The notes below the pieces were generated by a model. That model was not told the origin of the DNA and made no database searches. It saw nothing but the letters and a program-made list of their open reading frames with translations. The position numbers were made by a program, and so were the translations under genes. 64,000 nt of DNA, taken from NCBI RefSeq assembly GCF_019249295.1, contig NZ_JAESDH010000023.1:1-64000 (forward strand), given 5' to 3'. Shown one piece after another: positions 1 to 8,073 of this stretch. The stretch is from Alteromonas antoniana (lineage in GTDB: Bacteria; Pseudomonadota; Gammaproteobacteria; Enterobacterales; Alteromonadaceae). Every line of letters starts with the position of its first letter. The stretch's first letter is position 1.

Positions 1-355
1 GCAGCCAAAGTCTGGGCCTCACTTTACCCATCTTTGAAAAAATTGTGGGGAATTTAGGGAAGAATTATCCATACAAACAATTGAAGCCAGCAGACAGGCG
101 GAAATCATGACGAAACGTGAAACCATAATCAGTTACCTCTAAGGTGTGCGTGTCCCACCAGAACACGACAGCTTTTTTATTAATAACAATGCAATAGCAC
201 GATTTCAGCGCTGTCCCCAAGACTAAAATTCACACTGCATGACACTTTATTATGGTCAATAATTAGTGAATTGCTGAAACTTTTCGTAAAAATTCGTTAC
301 GGATTTCACCCCTTTTTTCTTTCTCAGACGTTTGGTTGAAAAGAGGAGAAATACA
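1..355. other. Window edge and region upstream of the TonB operon
   Basis: No convincing gene lies here. An open frame from base 3 to 107 (34 codons, ending in TGA) could be the C-terminus of a plus-strand gene that starts outside the window, but it is too short to assign. The rest is AT-rich leader for the TonB gene. A weak ECF-type promoter can be proposed from TGAAAC at 275-280 and CGTTAC at 295-300. Its 14-base spacing is shorter than the usual 15-17, so I hold this loosely. Confidence 0.3.
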
Positions 356-1003
356 ATGACAGCACTCACCTATGCAGATGTAGATACCCCGACAACCTCA
401 ACAGCACGTGTTTTCGGCGCTATTGCGCTGGGGGGCGTGATTACATTCGGATTATTCGTGGTAATGGCGAAGCTGGTTGCTCAGGATGAGACCCCGGTTG
501 TAGTTAGTACACTGCCAGTAATACCAAACCCGGTATTACAGTTGGAAGACGAGAAAACGATAGTGCGGCCGACAATACCACAACGGGAAAAGCCGAAAAC
601 ACCGCCACCACCAGCCAGAATAAAATCAGAACCTACCGAGGTGGCTATGGGTGAACCTGGCATTGGCACTAATTTCACCGGCATAGACAGAATAAAAATA
701 GGTAACGATTTCACTATGGGACAGGGCGATCAGCAGGCGCGCCCGGTGGTACAAATTGAGCCGGCCTACCCTCCCGCGGCAGCGCGTGATGGCATTGAGG
801 GCTGGGTGTCACTGTCCTTCACTATCGACCAGCTCGGTAGCGTAAAGGATATCACCGTGATTGATGCCGAACCGGCAAGAGTGTTCAACCGTGAAGCCCG
901 CCGCGCACTGGCGCGCTGGAAGTACCGCCCGAAGATGGTTGACGGCAGTGCTGTGAGCCAGCCCGATATGCGTGTACTATTGACGTTCAAACTAGACCAA
1001 TAA
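356..1003 (+). CDS. TonB-family energy transducer
   Basis: This 215-residue protein has the TonB layout. A short cytoplasmic tail is followed by one membrane helix (about residues 19-40), a proline-rich periplasmic stretch (about 55-90, with PPPPAR) and a C-terminal TonB fold (about 130-215) that begins with the family's YP motif (EPAYPPAAARDG). It should couple the inner-membrane proton gradient, through ExbB/ExbD, to TonB-dependent receptors; two such receptors lie further along this window. I chose ATG 356 because AGAGGAG lies just upstream at 342-348. A longer frame opens at TTG 332 but has no ribosome site. The gene is followed after 9 bases by an ECF sigma factor, an unusual partner for tonB. 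No exbB or exbD is visible next to it. Confidence 0.88.
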   Translation: MTALTYADVDTPTTSTARVFGAIALGGVITFGLFVVMAKLVAQDETPVVVSTLPVIPNPVLQLEDEKTIVRPTIPQREKPKTPPPPARIKSEPTEVAMGEPGIGTNFTGIDRIKIGNDFTMGQGDQQARPVVQIEPAYPPAAARDGIEGWVSLSFTIDQLGSVKDITVIDAEPARVFNREARRALARWKYRPKMVDGSAVSQPDMRVLLTFKLDQ

Positions 1004-1012
1004 GGACATCAG

Positions 1013-1570
1013 GTGAGCGTGGTACTCTCCATTCAGCAGTGGCTCGGGCTCAGCGTGTCAAACGACATGCTGATGAGCCGCTACGCCGAAACCGGCGAGC
1101 AGGCGCTGCTCGCGCGCCTTTATGATGAGTGCGGCGATGATCTCTATCATTTCCTGCTGGCCATGACCTCACCGGATACTGCCATGGATGTGGCGCAGAA
1201 AACCTGGGTAACGGTTATTGAGAAACGCCACCTGTACGCTGCCAGCGGACGCTTTGAAAGCTGGCTTTTTACCCTTGGCAGGCACGCCCTGGTTGATGAA
1301 ATCAGAAAACAGCGTCGCCTTACATATGACGATGCACTGCTTAGCAGACAGCACGCGCCCGAAAGTGCCATCTATCAACAATCAGATAGCTTCAGGCAAG
1401 CGTTGGCCGCATTACCTTTTGCGCAGCGCGAAGCATTTTGTCTGCAGCAGGAAGGGTTTGGCTTACAGGAAATTGCAACAATCTGTCACAGCAACCGCGA
1501 GACCATAAAAACGCGCCTGCGTTATGCCCGTGAAAATCTGAAAAGCGCGTTGGAGGCCGCTCATGACTGA
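1013..1570 (+). CDS. ECF-family RNA polymerase sigma factor
   Basis: The 185-residue product looks like an extracytoplasmic-function sigma-70 factor. Region 2 spans about residues 25-95 (ARLYDECGDDLYHFLL, then GRFESWLFTLGRHALVDEIRK). Region 4 is about 125-178, with a helix-turn-helix (LQEIATICHSNRETIKTRLR). There is no sigma region 3. Translation starts at GTG 1013, with AGGACATCAGG just upstream. The gene overlaps the next one by 8 bases, the arrangement expected of a sigma/anti-sigma pair. Because tonB is the first gene of the same operon, the factor may control iron or polymer uptake functions. That is inference; no target promoter could be assigned. Confidence 0.88.
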   Translation: MSVVLSIQQWLGLSVSNDMLMSRYAETGEQALLARLYDECGDDLYHFLLAMTSPDTAMDVAQKTWVTVIEKRHLYAASGRFESWLFTLGRHALVDEIRKQRRLTYDDALLSRQHAPESAIYQQSDSFRQALAALPFAQREAFCLQQEGFGLQEIATICHSNRETIKTRLRYARENLKSALEAAHD

Positions 1571-2165
1571 CCAGCACGATCCGCTCGCGGAACAATATCA
1601 ACAGCATAAGCGTCACCACCCTGCACCTGATAAACTGCGCCGTTATGTGCTGCAGAAGAACAGCCATCACGCACGCAAAACGTCTTCGCCGCTCCCCCTA
1701 CGGCAATGGCAACTGGCCGCGGCGGCGGTGGTGGCAATCATTGCTTTTATTGGCATATGGGGCACCAGCATAACGCTTGTGAGTCAACCCGGGATGCTCG
1801 TCGATGTTGCCATGGTTCAGTATCACGGGTTTGATACCAGCGACACCACACAGCCAGATTTTCGCGCCCAAAAAACGCGTCAGTTTACCGCTTATCAGCA
1901 GCGCCAGTTAATGGTAATGTCGCGATATCAGCAGCCTGCAACCGTCGTTGCGGTAGGGGAAACGTTGATTTTAAGCAGCTGTAATGAAGACATTATTGCA
2001 CTGTCTGATTCACTGGTGGCAACACTTCACGAAACTAACAGTATGCCCGACGTATTGACTCCCGGTGACAGTGTGGATATCGCATTTAATCAGGACGGTT
2101 ACATTATCGAACTGACCAAACCCTTACCAACACTTACAGAGAACAGGCTGGCTTCCTGTTCATAG
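1563..2165 (+). CDS. Probable membrane anti-sigma factor
   Basis: I do not recognise the family by sequence. The 200-residue protein has a hydrophilic, histidine-rich cytoplasmic N-terminus (about 1-48), a single membrane helix (about 50-72) and a periplasmic domain of about 125 residues with no obvious motif. This topology, and the 8-base overlap with the ECF sigma gene, make it the likely anti-sigma factor. The cytoplasmic segment is shorter than a full anti-sigma domain, and no zinc-binding HxxxCxxC is present. It would therefore be of the FecR-like or an uncharacterised type. The downstream 186 bases hold nothing recognisable. Confidence 0.6.
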   Translation: MTDQHDPLAEQYQQHKRHHPAPDKLRRYVLQKNSHHARKTSSPLPLRQWQLAAAAVVAIIAFIGIWGTSITLVSQPGMLVDVAMVQYHGFDTSDTTQPDFRAQKTRQFTAYQQRQLMVMSRYQQPATVVAVGETLILSSCNEDIIALSDSLVATLHETNSMPDVLTPGDSVDIAFNQDGYIIELTKPLPTLTENRLASCS

Positions 2166-2351
2166 CCGCCGGTGGGGTTAGGTGAGAGCCCCACTTAATG
2201 TTCCTGTTGCGATTCTCACGCCTCAAACAATTAAACTTATGTATATTAGACTTATGTATAGTTGAAGAAGCAGCCCCACCCTCTATATTTACCTCGCCAA
2301 CAAAAGTTGTTTTTGGCGCAGTATCCCCAAAACTGATCATCTGGTAATACC

Positions 2352-2975
2352 ATGAATAAGAAGAAATCCAAGGTGTATCGCTGTGCTGACTGCAATTACA
2401 TCTTTTCAGCGGTGTCAGATAGTTACGATAATATTCGAACATTGTGCCCGCGCTGCGATGTGCACGGTATTAAACGCTGTATCGAGCATCGTGCACTGGA
2501 GGCTGAGGCGCAAAGGCGTCTTCATCAGCCACTGTTCAAAACACGCGTTTACACATTTAAAGACTACGACGGCTTGATGCGCGCGCGGTTTGAAACAGAA
2601 GAAAACCTGGCGACGTTTAAGCGCCATCGCCACCACATTTTTGATACCAACCCGGTTGTGCCCGGCGAAGTCTGGCTAACACCGTGCCTGACACAAGCGA
2701 ATACATGGGACGTGGCAGCAGAAAGCCCGACCAATGCTGGAAAACAGCTGAAAAGCTTTGTTACCTATTGCGAACAAAACACTTTGCAATCGGCATGTTA
2801 CGGGCATTACCTGGAAATGACTGACGACATGCGAGCGCTAACGAGCCCCCAAAAGGGTCCCGAGCAGAAAATGCTGAGCGGTGTTCACCTTGCAAACGGA
2901 ACCAATGTCTCATGCGACCATACGGTTTCAGATAAAAACGGTAACAAAACCGCCAGCAAGCGTTGTCACGGATAA
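2352..2975 (+). CDS. Hypothetical protein with N-terminal zinc ribbon
   Basis: This 207-residue soluble protein has no family that I recognise. The N-terminus shows a likely zinc ribbon: cysteines at 11 and 14 (CADC), and at 32 and 35 (CPRC), with a further cysteine at 43. The middle is basic and histidine-containing (FKRHRHHIF), and the C-terminal 40 residues look disordered. No signal peptide or membrane segment is seen. The gene stands alone; it converges with the minus-strand operon that ends at 2984, only 8 bases away. The ribosome site before ATG 2352 is weak. Confidence 0.6.
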   Translation: MNKKKSKVYRCADCNYIFSAVSDSYDNIRTLCPRCDVHGIKRCIEHRALEAEAQRRLHQPLFKTRVYTFKDYDGLMRARFETEENLATFKRHRHHIFDTNPVVPGEVWLTPCLTQANTWDVAAESPTNAGKQLKSFVTYCEQNTLQSACYGHYLEMTDDMRALTSPQKGPEQKMLSGVHLANGTNVSCDHTVSDKNGNKTASKRCHG

Positions 2976-2983
2976 GTCGAGCC

Positions 2984-3199
2984 TTACTTACCCAACGCCA
3001 GCTCTTTTTCCGTTTTAAAGCCAAATACCTTTTTCAGCACAATTGTTGCCGGACAAAAGCCGGTAAAACTTTGCTGGAAAAGGTTGGCACCAATAAATGC
3101 AGTGAACCAGATAAAGTTTTCGTGCACCCATACAGTTAACACCACTGACAACAACACCATAAACCCAGCAAATGCGGTTAACGCTCTTTCAGCTGACAT
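2984..3199 (-). CDS. Small membrane protein, DUF2892 (YgaP-like) family
   Basis: The 71-residue product has two hydrophobic segments and the sequence GANLFQQSFTGFCPATIVLKK. This matches the DUF2892 family, whose signature is a G-N-x-x-Q-x-x-x-T-G-x-C-P motif and which is also found as the membrane tail of YgaP-type rhodaneses. I place the start at ATG 3199 because AGGAG lies 9 bases upstream; an in-frame ATG at 3223 has no ribosome site and would overlap the preceding gene. It is the last gene of the RND exporter operon, 5 bases after the outer-membrane barrel gene. Its role is unknown. Confidence 0.75.
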   Translation of the reverse strand: MSAERALTAFAGFMVLLSVVLTVWVHENFIWFTAFIGANLFQQSFTGFCPATIVLKKVFGFKTEKELALGK

Positions 3200-3204
3200 A
3201 CGCT

Positions 3205-4542
3205 TTACTCCTGATAAAACCATCTGAATGACACATACACATTGGACGCATCGCGAAACTGACTATAGAAGGTGTGATTTTCACTGCCATAAAAGCCATT
3301 CACACCCGCGCTCGCCTGCCACTTGTCTCCCGGCGAATAGGTTGCCTTTAAACGCAAATAACCGTCTTCGTCTGTGGGAGAGTAAAAATTGAAAGCCTGG
3401 AAAGTCAGCGTCTGCCGCATGGCGCGATAAAGCAGCTGCGTGGTTATCACATGGCGTGTCTCTTCCTGCTCGAAAACCGGCCAGGGTGAGTTTGCCAGCA
3501 GAGCGTCGTGATCATGTGTACGTTCCACATACCACTGCGCACTGCCGGTTAAATTCGCCACTAACTCTTGTTCATAGCCCACCAGAAAGCGGCTTTGACT
3601 GTTTGGTATCCGAGGATTGTCGCCGTGACTGTCATCCACCGCATCATGATAGGCATATTCAAACTTACCCAACCCCGGCCCCAGTGGACGTACCGCACTG
3701 AAACCATACACGTTTAACCGGCTGTACGTGGGGCGGCCAAGTTCATCGGCGGCCTGCGGTAATTTGTTGTAACCGCGGTATCCATACAGCGCGTATTCAG
3801 TGGTCCCCACCGTTTTATAAAGTCTCAGAGCCACTTCGCTGCCGTCTGGCTCGTTGTCCTGTGCAACAGTAAACTCAGGGGCAATATTCATCGCGACCTG
3901 GGGACTAAAAAACGAAAAGAATTCACCAGTAATGCCGTTATCCGGCTCAAATTCCGGTGTCACTACCACATCGACATTAACGGCATCAAAGTAGCCTGAC
4001 ACTTTTGCCGACAGGCTGGGGGCTTTGAGATATTCATCGTCACGACCGGCAAAGAAAGACTGGTAGTCCTTAGGAAACATATCGTTTAAAAACACATAAT
4101 CGCCAGTGCCCCAGGTCAACACCTGCTGCCCGATCTTGGCATCAAAATGGCTACCCCAGTCGCCAAGCATGGCAAGGTTTCCCTGCCATGACAGTTCACG
4201 CACCGAGGTTTCCACGTCGTCTGTTACGCCGTCATACCACACATCGCCGCGGAACGAGATTTGGGAGGTTTCCAGGGCATAATCGGCCTGAAGCTGTACC
4301 CGGACATCTGCCAATGTGGTATCTGAAGAAAGTGCCGGGGCGTTCTGCAAACGCCGCCCGGCCGCTACCTCAACAAAGCCAGCAATCGTCAGCGGTGAGG
4401 CGTCCTCTTCTTCCCAATCGCCCCACTCGTCAAAGCCGTCGGTTTGCCATTCATCTTCAGGTGGCGGCGTAGCATCCTGCGCTGTTGCAGGTGATGCCGA
4501 CATCATCAGTGCCAGCGAGACTGCGAAAGCCAACCTCTTCAT
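3205..4542 (-). CDS. Outer-membrane beta-barrel protein of an RND/LolA-like operon
   Basis: The 445-residue product starts with a clear signal peptide (MKRLAFAVSLALMMSASPATA). An acidic linker follows, then a long run of alternating amphipathic strands ending in the aromatic FRWFYQE, as expected for an outer-membrane barrel. A recognisable internal stretch (TWGTGDYVFLNDMFPKDY) is shared with porin-like proteins that accompany MMPL exporters. ATG 4542 overlaps the TAA of the preceding gene by one base, so the two are translationally coupled. An in-frame ATG at 4554 is the alternative. Its context suggests it is the outer-membrane partner of the exporter encoded upstream, possibly for a lipid or other hydrophobic cargo. 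The cargo is unknown. Confidence 0.8.
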   Translation of the reverse strand: MKRLAFAVSLALMMSASPATAQDATPPPEDEWQTDGFDEWGDWEEEDASPLTIAGFVEVAAGRRLQNAPALSSDTTLADVRVQLQADYALETSQISFRGDVWYDGVTDDVETSVRELSWQGNLAMLGDWGSHFDAKIGQQVLTWGTGDYVFLNDMFPKDYQSFFAGRDDEYLKAPSLSAKVSGYFDAVNVDVVVTPEFEPDNGITGEFFSFFSPQVAMNIAPEFTVAQDNEPDGSEVALRLYKTVGTTEYALYGYRGYNKLPQAADELGRPTYSRLNVYGFSAVRPLGPGLGKFEYAYHDAVDDSHGDNPRIPNSQSRFLVGYEQELVANLTGSAQWYVERTHDHDALLANSPWPVFEQEETRHVITTQLLYRAMRQTLTFQAFNFYSPTDEDGYLRLKATYSPGDKWQASAGVNGFYGSENHTFYSQFRDASNVYVSFRWFYQE

Positions 4543-5345
4543 TACTGGATCCATTTCATCGGCGGTGTACGTAAACTGCGTTCTGAGAACACATCATCCG
4601 GCAGGTCAATATTGTACTGCGTATTTCTGAACTCCATCAGCGTGTAGCCGCCTGAAGCCAGATCAGACACTTTTGAGCGCAATACGGTGGGAAATCCCTG
4701 CACCTCTTCTACCGTTACCGTTTCCACACGACGATAGTGAGTGCCGTCGGCTTTGAAAAAGTTAATCAGAACCGGCAGTGATGTCGCTTTATCGATATGC
4801 ACGATGTAATGATCAAACTCGACAGAGTCAGGTTGTTTCGGTGTGGCTTTTAGCACGTACTTATCGTCAGTCTCTTCCTGCAGCGTAAAGTTGTCCTGCG
4901 CTACAGCACGTCCCGACACGTCTTCATAGAAAAAGTGTGAACCGACAAACGAAGTACGTTTATCTCCGGCCGAGATACGCTTTACCAGATCCAGCGCGGG
5001 CAAATACAACCAGCGATCGTCATCAACATCGTTGGAGGCGTGTTTTTCCACACGAAATACGGTGTCTTTGACATCCGTGGGGCGTGAGAAAAACACCATC
5101 ATTTTCTGATCGCCATTGTCTTCTACGTCTTTGCGCAAAATCGTGAACTGACGCATCTGCTTGCGCCCCTGCGCATCAACAATCAGCATACGCGCATCCG
5201 CGCGGCCATCGTCACCGGCGTAATACGCCGCCTTCTCGGCTTGCTGAATGAGTGCATCCACATCCACTTCCTGCGCAATAGCCGTTTGCCCCAGAAGCAG
5301 GGCAGCACTCAGTGAAGCCAGTAAATTACGTTTAAACATCGTCAT
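4542..5345 (-). CDS. LolA-like outer-membrane lipoprotein-sorting protein
   Basis: This 267-residue protein carries a signal peptide (MFKRNLLASLSAALLLGQTAIA) and then a single domain of the outer-membrane lipoprotein-sorting/LolA-like type. Typical stretches are DDRWLYLPALDLVKRIS and FVGSHFFYEDV. Members of this superfamily bind hydrophobic molecules in the periplasm, and many are encoded with MMPL exporters. The start at 5345 has a strong AAGGAGAGG upstream. It lies between the exporter (12 bases upstream) and the barrel protein (one-base overlap), so the three probably form one trans-envelope route. It is not LolA itself, which is shorter and not linked to exporters. Confidence 0.82.
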   Translation of the reverse strand: MTMFKRNLLASLSAALLLGQTAIAQEVDVDALIQQAEKAAYYAGDDGRADARMLIVDAQGRKQMRQFTILRKDVEDNGDQKMMVFFSRPTDVKDTVFRVEKHASNDVDDDRWLYLPALDLVKRISAGDKRTSFVGSHFFYEDVSGRAVAQDNFTLQEETDDKYVLKATPKQPDSVEFDHYIVHIDKATSLPVLINFFKADGTHYRRVETVTVEEVQGFPTVLRSKVSDLASGGYTLMEFRNTQYNIDLPDDVFSERSLRTPPMKWIQ

Positions 5346-5357
5346 TGTTACCTCTCC

Positions 5358-7904
5358 TTATTTCGAAGGCACAAACACCCAGCGACGAAGCAGTGTCATC
5401 GACGCCGGCAATACCAGCAAGGTGACCAGGGCAGAAATTGCCATGATGCTGGCTAAGAATACGCCCACCGTAATGTAGGGCACCAGTGGCGCGAACAGCA
5501 GTGGCGTGAAACCAAGGGCAATCACCAGTGCGTTGCGGGTAATGGCACTGGCGGGCTCTGCAAACATCTCATCCATGGTTTTGGCTACATCACCGGTTTC
5601 ACGGAACGTTGCCCGGGCGCGCTCTAAAAAGTGGATCGCAAAGTCCACTGACAGTCCCAGTGTCAGTGCGGACAGCACGGCGATAGGCATGTCGTAGTCT
5701 TTACCGACAATGCCGATAAGTCCATAAATGAAGGTAATCGTTATGGTCAGCGGCAGCATCGCCAGCGCGCCATAAATAAAGGAACGGAACAGCAAGACCA
5801 TCATAATAAAGACAATAACAAACGCACTCATCAGGCTATCCAGCATGCCGGCTACCATGTTGTCCTGCCACACCACATTAAGATACGCCTTTCCGGCCCA
5901 GTCAGCTGACAGTCCTTCAGGTAGCGGGTGGCTGTCTATATAGCTTTCTACCAGTGACACCACGTCCGTCATATCCTGATTATCACCACTGGTAAGCTGC
6001 AGCCAGATTAAGCTGCTGCGGTAATCCGGCGTGACAAAATGCCAGAGATCGTTAGGGCGGTGTGAAGACTGGTATTGCAATAACGTTTGTGCGACCGCAG
6101 CACCGGAGTCAGGCAGTGCATAGTCTTTGTCATCACCAGAACGTAGCTCACGGTTTACCACTTTCACCACATCTGCCAGTGAATTGGATTTCCCCACTTT
6201 CCCGGTGGTGTTCAGGTAGTTCTGCATGCGCTCGATGTACGCCAGCACCTCAGGCGACTGAAAGGTTTTCATAGCAGATTGCGCCGCATCTGCTTTCGCC
6301 ATGACTGCATCGAGATACGCCATTTCTTCATCGCTGCCAACCTCAAACAGCTTATCGTCGATAGCCATTATCAGACCCTGAATCTGCTCGTTCGCAGGCT
6401 CGGATGTTAGCTCGGCTTTGACTTCACTTACCCACATCTGCAGTGAAGGCGGGACATCAGCGTCCGGCATCAGCGTATTGATTTCAGGCAGGTCACGTTC
6501 GTCGGTTAACACCAGATACGCGTTGTAGGTGCCAGCGAAGTTTTCATTCAGTACACGATCAGCCACACGAATTTCGTGGTCTGATTTAAACCAGCGTACC
6601 GGATTATCGTTAATCTGAATTTGTGTAATACCCCATACCGATACCATGAAAACTGCACCGAATGTCAGCAGCAGCGCACCACGATAATGGTTCGCGATGT
6701 GTCCCAGTCCACGGGCGATACGTGCCACTCTTGAGCCGTTGCTACTGCCCTCGTGCAACGTGGCCTGCAGTTTAATAAGTGCACTGTCACTCATGCGCGA
6801 GATATAGGCCGGAATGAAGGTGATGGTTACCACAAACGCAAACAGAATGCCGAAACCCACATAGGCACCAAAAATCTGCACTGGCGGAATAGGCGTTAGC
6901 ATCAAAGAGAAGAAACCTATGGAGGACGTCACCGAGGTATACAGCATCGGTGTAAACAGATGCTCTACCACTTTGGTGATGGTTTTCGATGCACTTTCCC
7001 CAGGCTTATAGCGGTCAGAAAACTCCGACAAAATATGCACCGAGTCCACTACGGCAATTGGCATCAGGAAGATAGCAATCATGGATGACATGATATGCAC
7101 GGTAAAACCAAATCCGATAAGCAGCCCCATGGTGACAATTACGGTGGCCATTGCCACTACCATTGGCGCGGTGATGAGTGGCAAATTTCGGAAGAACAGG
7201 AATAAGAGGATAAAGATTGTCAGTCCGGCCAGCGGTGCTGAAATACCCATTTGCACGAACATCTCAAAACCAAACTGATCCTCCGCCACGGGCAGGCCAG
7301 TGATATACCAGGTGTTGTTGCCGGTTAACGTCTGGGTAGCGCTTCGAATTTCTTCAGCAATGCGATAACTTTCGTTTTTATCGGCTATCGGCACATAAAT
7401 GGCTGCCGCTTTCGCGTTTTTTGCCACCAGCGTGTCATAAAATAAGGGCAGTCGTTCGATATTTTGGCGGATCTGCTGCGCTTCCTGCTCTGATGCAGGC
7501 GGGCGCGGCATCATCCATTCAAAGCGTATGGTTCCTACCCCCTCCTGAGAGATATTATCCACCGTAGACACCGACATAACATCCGCATCTATAACGCCAT
7601 CAATGGCAAGAATATCATCGGTGAGCGCATGGATATCCGACAGTGCCGCCTGCGTATACACACCGTCTCCGCCATCGTTGACGACACCGACTACAATGGC
7701 GTCATGCATGGCGAAGTCTTGTTTTGTCTGGTTATGAAAAACCCGTGAAGGATGATCTTCACTCAACATGTTTTCCGGGTCGGTATCAATCTGAATGCGC
7801 GGGATCTGACTACCTGCACCTACTGCAATCAATAGCAGTAACGCATATACCCACAACGGTTTTTGTGTACTGAACCCGACTATCCCATGCGAAATTTTTT
7901 TCAT
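5358..7904 (-). CDS. RND superfamily (MMPL) exporter
   Basis: The 848-residue product has the internal duplication of RND/MMPL proteins (COG1033 type). Each half has one helix, then a large periplasmic loop, then a bundle of about five helices. Membrane blocks are at roughly residues 15-35 and 225-400 in the first half, and 420-440 and 690-845 in the second. The aspartate-containing transmembrane stretches (PIAVVDSVHILSEFSDRY and LTLGLSVDFAIHFLERA) are hallmark proton-relay segments. The family moves lipids, hopanoids or hydrophobic compounds. I prefer ATG 7904 (MKKISHG), because the extra 12 residues from ATG 7940 look non-native and have no ribosome site; the true start is not certain. It is the first gene of a four-gene operon. 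Confidence 0.87.
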   Translation of the reverse strand: MKKISHGIVGFSTQKPLWVYALLLLIAVGAGSQIPRIQIDTDPENMLSEDHPSRVFHNQTKQDFAMHDAIVVGVVNDGGDGVYTQAALSDIHALTDDILAIDGVIDADVMSVSTVDNISQEGVGTIRFEWMMPRPPASEQEAQQIRQNIERLPLFYDTLVAKNAKAAAIYVPIADKNESYRIAEEIRSATQTLTGNNTWYITGLPVAEDQFGFEMFVQMGISAPLAGLTIFILLFLFFRNLPLITAPMVVAMATVIVTMGLLIGFGFTVHIMSSMIAIFLMPIAVVDSVHILSEFSDRYKPGESASKTITKVVEHLFTPMLYTSVTSSIGFFSLMLTPIPPVQIFGAYVGFGILFAFVVTITFIPAYISRMSDSALIKLQATLHEGSSNGSRVARIARGLGHIANHYRGALLLTFGAVFMVSVWGITQIQINDNPVRWFKSDHEIRVADRVLNENFAGTYNAYLVLTDERDLPEINTLMPDADVPPSLQMWVSEVKAELTSEPANEQIQGLIMAIDDKLFEVGSDEEMAYLDAVMAKADAAQSAMKTFQSPEVLAYIERMQNYLNTTGKVGKSNSLADVVKVVNRELRSGDDKDYALPDSGAAVAQTLLQYQSSHRPNDLWHFVTPDYRSSLIWLQLTSGDNQDMTDVVSLVESYIDSHPLPEGLSADWAGKAYLNVVWQDNMVAGMLDSLMSAFVIVFIMMVLLFRSFIYGALAMLPLTITITFIYGLIGIVGKDYDMPIAVLSALTLGLSVDFAIHFLERARATFRETGDVAKTMDEMFAEPASAITRNALVIALGFTPLLFAPLVPYITVGVFLASIMAISALVTLLVLPASMTLLRRWVFVPSK

Positions 7905-7951
7905 CTCTGAACAACTTACTAGTGACCACACCGTGACCATTATATTCGATA

Positions 7952-7979
7952 TTTCTTATATATCAACTTTCTTATATAT
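7952..7979. repeat. 12-bp direct repeat upstream of the exporter operon
   Basis: TTTCTTATATAT occurs twice, at 7952-7963 and 7968-7979, a 16-base period in an AT-rich intergenic region. It lies directly upstream of the exporter operon (minus) and the siderophore receptor (plus). It could be a tandem regulator site or part of the promoters. No regulator gene is adjacent, so the role is unknown. Confidence 0.45.
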
Positions 7980-8030
7980 TAATTTTACCTGACTATCCTT
8001 GAAAGCCAGCGCAATAACCTGTAACTTACT

Positions 8031-8049
8031 GCGAATCATTCTCATTCGC
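8031..8049. promoter_or_regulatory. Fur-like box before the siderophore receptor
   Basis: GCGAATCATTCTCATTCGC is an imperfect palindrome that contains the AATCATTCTCATT core typical of gammaproteobacterial Fur boxes. It ends 24 bases before the receptor's start codon, where bound Fur would block transcription when iron is plentiful. The regulatory role follows from the match and the downstream gene type. Confidence 0.65.
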
Positions 8050-8073
8050 ACTTTTTTTACTATGAAGGATCTT

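Noticed and set aside
275..300. TGAAAC-N14-CGTTAC as the ECF-autoregulated promoter of the tonB operon
   Set aside because: The spacing is shorter than in known ECF promoters and there is no second example in the window, so it is mentioned only as a weak possibility.
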